6,164 nucleotides of DNA from a bacterium. GTDB lineage: Bacteria; Verrucomicrobiota; Verrucomicrobiae; Limisphaerales; J093. Shown piece after piece: positions 4,189 through 6,164 of the stretch. Numbering within the stretch: position 1 is the stretch's first letter; each line of letters starts with the position of its first letter. The stretch spans positions 1-6,164 of the forward strand of contig JAKCAB010000574.1 of assembly GCA_021839785.1 (NCBI GenBank). The letters are read 5' to 3'. A program made the position numbers and the translations under genes. The notes under the pieces are model-generated. The model was not told the DNA's origin. It made no database searches and was given only the letters and a program-made list of their open reading frames with translations.

Positions 4189-6164
4189 TCAATGCACGCG
4201 CCTGAACCGCTCGATCATCCTCGCCACCTGGTCGCGATGTTCGAGCAATGGACGCGGGTCGGTGGTGAAGTGGGTCAAGTCTTTCGACACGTTCTCGGGC
4301 ACCACCAGCAATCGCTTCGCCTCGGCCAGCAACGTGGCCCGACTCACATTCATTTGGCTCTTTAGCGCCTCCACGCGCTTCACCTCCTGATCGAGCAGCC
4401 AGAAGTATTCGTAGTCTTCCATGCCGTCGCGCAGGTTCTCCCAGCGGATCGAGTTGATCGGCGCGTCAAGGCAGGGCTCGGTGGCGGTGTTCGGGTCGCG
4501 CCGCGGCGGGTACAGGAAGCGCCCGTCGCCGTTACCCCAAGGCGACCGCATGCCTTTGGGCGTGCCGTAGCCGCTGACCCAGCTCATCGGGTCGTCCCAA
4601 GGATTCTGAAGCGCGTCCGGGTAGGCGACCGGGCTGGTCCAATAAACCGTCGCCCACACGAGAATGCCGGTGACGCCGTACTGCCACGATTGCCAGGGCC
4701 ACAGCCGCAATTCGGTTCCAGGATGGTCTATGAATTCGGTCACGTACGGTGCCTTGGGGCCGGTGCAGATGTACCACCAGACCTCCTCGCCGGCAGCGCG
4801 GCGCGCCCGGACCTTCTCCGGCGTCCATTCCGGCGTGAGGCCGCACCAAATGTCCACGTGGCCGAGCAGTTCCTTCTCCGGCTGCTCGGTCAACATGCGC
4901 TTGAGGCCCGGCGCGGCGGCCTTGATCCGCTCCTGCCCGGCGACCACGAACGCGTAGTCCTTCGGGTCCGGTTCGTCGAACCAGTACGTGAACGCCTTGC
5001 CCAGCCAGCCTTTTTCGCGCAAGTGCCGCTCGACCTGGCCCAGGTAATCCTGGAACAACCGCGTGTGCTCCGGCGTGCCTTCCTGGAACCCTTCGAGTTC
5101 GCCGAGGTGGCGTTCGTGGAAGGTGCCGCCGCCCATGCCGCGCAACGGAAGCTGGAACGTGTTGAATCCACCTTCACCCAACCACCGCCCAGCCCACGCG
5201 TCGAACTCCATGAAGTCCACCTGCGCGTGCTTGTTGGTCCCCTCGCCCTCAAAACGGACCTTGATCGGCGCGTAATCGAAGAATGAGTACGGGCCGATCC
5301 GATGTTCGGCGAAGTTCTGGAGGTACTTCTCGAACACGGCGACCTGATCGGTGCGGTTGGCGAGCTTGTGGTAACGATTGATCTCGCCCGCACCGAGACC
5401 GAGCGCGCTGCGAAGGTGCGTCTGACGCGGCAACTCGAAGTCATAGACGTAAACCGCGAGCGGCACGCGAAGCTCGGACTCACCGTCGCGACCTTTGACC
5501 TTCAACGACAATTCGCCGGTGTAGTCGCCAGGTTTGGCGTCGCGCGCCACGTCAAACGTAAGCCGGAGCGGGAAGTTCACGTCAGCCTTGAGCTCCCGCG
5601 GCAGCTTCAACGGCGGCAGCGGGTCCGGATACCAATCCGCCACGCTACTGCCGTCGGTCGGACGCGTGACGTGGACATAGGCCAGTTCATCGACGCGGAC
5701 ACTGATCGGTCCCGCCTGGCCGCCCGGGCCGGTGAGCGGCGACACGTCGGCCGAAATGAATTGCCGGTCCGACTCCGGGCGAAGTAGCACCTGCGCCGCC
5801 TCGAACTCGCCCCGCGCCGCCGACACGGCGACGGGCTTGACCGGAACATCGGCCATCGGCGGTTGACTGGAGCGCGCGATCTTCCAGCCGCTTTCACACC
5901 ACCACACGGCCACCCCTTTCGTTTGCGCCAGTCGATAGCCGGCGCGCGGGTCATTCAAAAAACCGAGATGCGCCACGGTCCGCGCCGCCAGGAGCGTGCG
6001 GTCCGGTTTGGCCCGAATCGCGAACAACAGCTCGTGATCGCCCGGCCGGTCGGCTTTGACGGTCGGGCACACCGCGAAGTCCCGGCGGAGCTGCATTTCG
6101 CCGTGCGAGCTGGGACTCGGCTGAACCGTCGGGCCGCTCAGTTCGCGCACGACTGGCAGGGGAT
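4189..6164 (-). CDS. GH123-like / DUF4091 glycoside hydrolase family protein, C-terminal part (5' end beyond right edge)
   Basis: At least 653 residues are visible and the frame is open to the window edge. The GTG at 6150 sits within PLPVVREL and looks like an internal valine, so the true start is outside. Counting from that codon, a beta-rich N-terminal part is followed by VWWCESGWKIARSS (82-95) and VSAARGEFEAAQVLLRP (109-125), the typical entry to the GH123 N-terminal sandwich domain. The central barrel contains TYWFDEPDPKDY (388-399). Its Asp-Glu pair (D392, E393) fits the catalytic pair used by GH123 N-acetyl-beta-galactosaminidases in substrate-assisted hydrolysis. The DUF4091 region follows with INSIRWENLRDGMEDYEYFWLL (about 565-586). 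A C-terminal helical tail ends at FRRVH. The true substrate is unknown, since most DUF4091 proteins are uncharacterised. Many relatives are exported, but a signal peptide cannot be judged here. Confidence 0.88.
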   Translation of the reverse strand, partial: PLPVVRELSGPTVQPSPSSHGEMQLRRDFAVCPTVKADRPGDHELLFAIRAKPDRTLLAARTVAHLGFLNDPRAGYRLAQTKGVAVWWCESGWKIARSSQPPMADVPVKPVAVSAARGEFEAAQVLLRPESDRQFISADVSPLTGPGGQAGPISVRVDELAYVHVTRPTDGSSVADWYPDPLPPLKLPRELKADVNFPLRLTFDVARDAKPGDYTGELSLKVKGRDGESELRVPLAVYVYDFELPRQTHLRSALGLGAGEINRYHKLANRTDQVAVFEKYLQNFAEHRIGPYSFFDYAPIKVRFEGEGTNKHAQVDFMEFDAWAGRWLGEGGFNTFQLPLRGMGGGTFHERHLGELEGFQEGTPEHTRLFQDYLGQVERHLREKGWLGKAFTYWFDEPDPKDYAFVVAGQERIKAAAPGLKRMLTEQPEKELLGHVDIWCGLTPEWTPEKVRARRAAGEEVWWYICTGPKAPYVTEFIDHPGTELRLWPWQSWQYGVTGILVWATVYWTSPVAYPDALQNPWDDPMSWVSGYGTPKGMRSPWGNGDGRFLYPPRRDPNTATEPCLDAPINSIRWENLRDGMEDYEYFWLLDQEVKRVEALKSQMNVSRATLLAEAKRLLVVPENVSKDLTHFTTDPRPLLEHRDQVARMIERFRRVH

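Noticed and set aside
1..6164. CRISPR array, tRNA or rRNA gene, or insertion sequence
   Set aside because: No regularly spaced repeats, no tRNA- or rRNA-like stretch and no transposase frame or terminal inverted repeats were seen.

Overview
The window is GC-rich and every intact gene reads on the minus strand. The gene content points to a Verrucomicrobiota or Planctomycetota bacterium: a Tat-exported Gfo/Idh/MocA oxidoreductase, a secreted DUF1343 (NamZ-type) muramidase and a large GH123-like DUF4091 protein. This phylum call is an inference from gene families, not from a marker gene.

In transcription order (right to left) the layout is as follows. (1) The 3' part of a GH123/DUF4091 glycoside-hydrolase-like gene, whose 5' end lies beyond the right edge (6162-4189). 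(2) A small toxin-antitoxin-like pair directly behind it: a DUF433 antitoxin (4181-3888) overlapping a DUF5615 PIN-like toxin (3891-3571) by 4 nt. (3) A gap of about 500 nt without an intact gene (3570-3077). It holds a plus-strand remnant of an unrelated antitoxin (3352-3543) and several small hairpins ahead of the next gene. (4) A Tat-leader Gfo/Idh/MocA oxidoreductase (3076-1694). (5) A NamZ/DUF1343 exo-N-acetylmuramidase-like secreted protein (1634-396). (6) The N-terminal third of an oligopeptide/dipeptide-type ABC transporter ATPase (357 or 387 to beyond the left edge).

Genes 4 to 6 are closely spaced and probably form one transcription unit. A reasonable reading is peptidoglycan-fragment use: NamZ releases MurNAc or muropeptides outside the cytoplasmic membrane and an Opp/Dpp-type transporter brings the products in. 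The exported sugar oxidoreductase and the upstream GH123-like enzyme fit a general amino-sugar or glycan scavenging theme, but their substrates cannot be read from the sequence. The toxin-antitoxin pair and the decayed antitoxin sit at the boundary between the GH123 gene and this unit, which looks like a small accessory hotspot. No definite new system is visible. The most unusual details are a five-copy tetranucleotide repeat inside the NamZ signal-peptide codons, a departure from the usual NamZ family signature, and a hairpin that abuts the start codon of the oxidoreductase.
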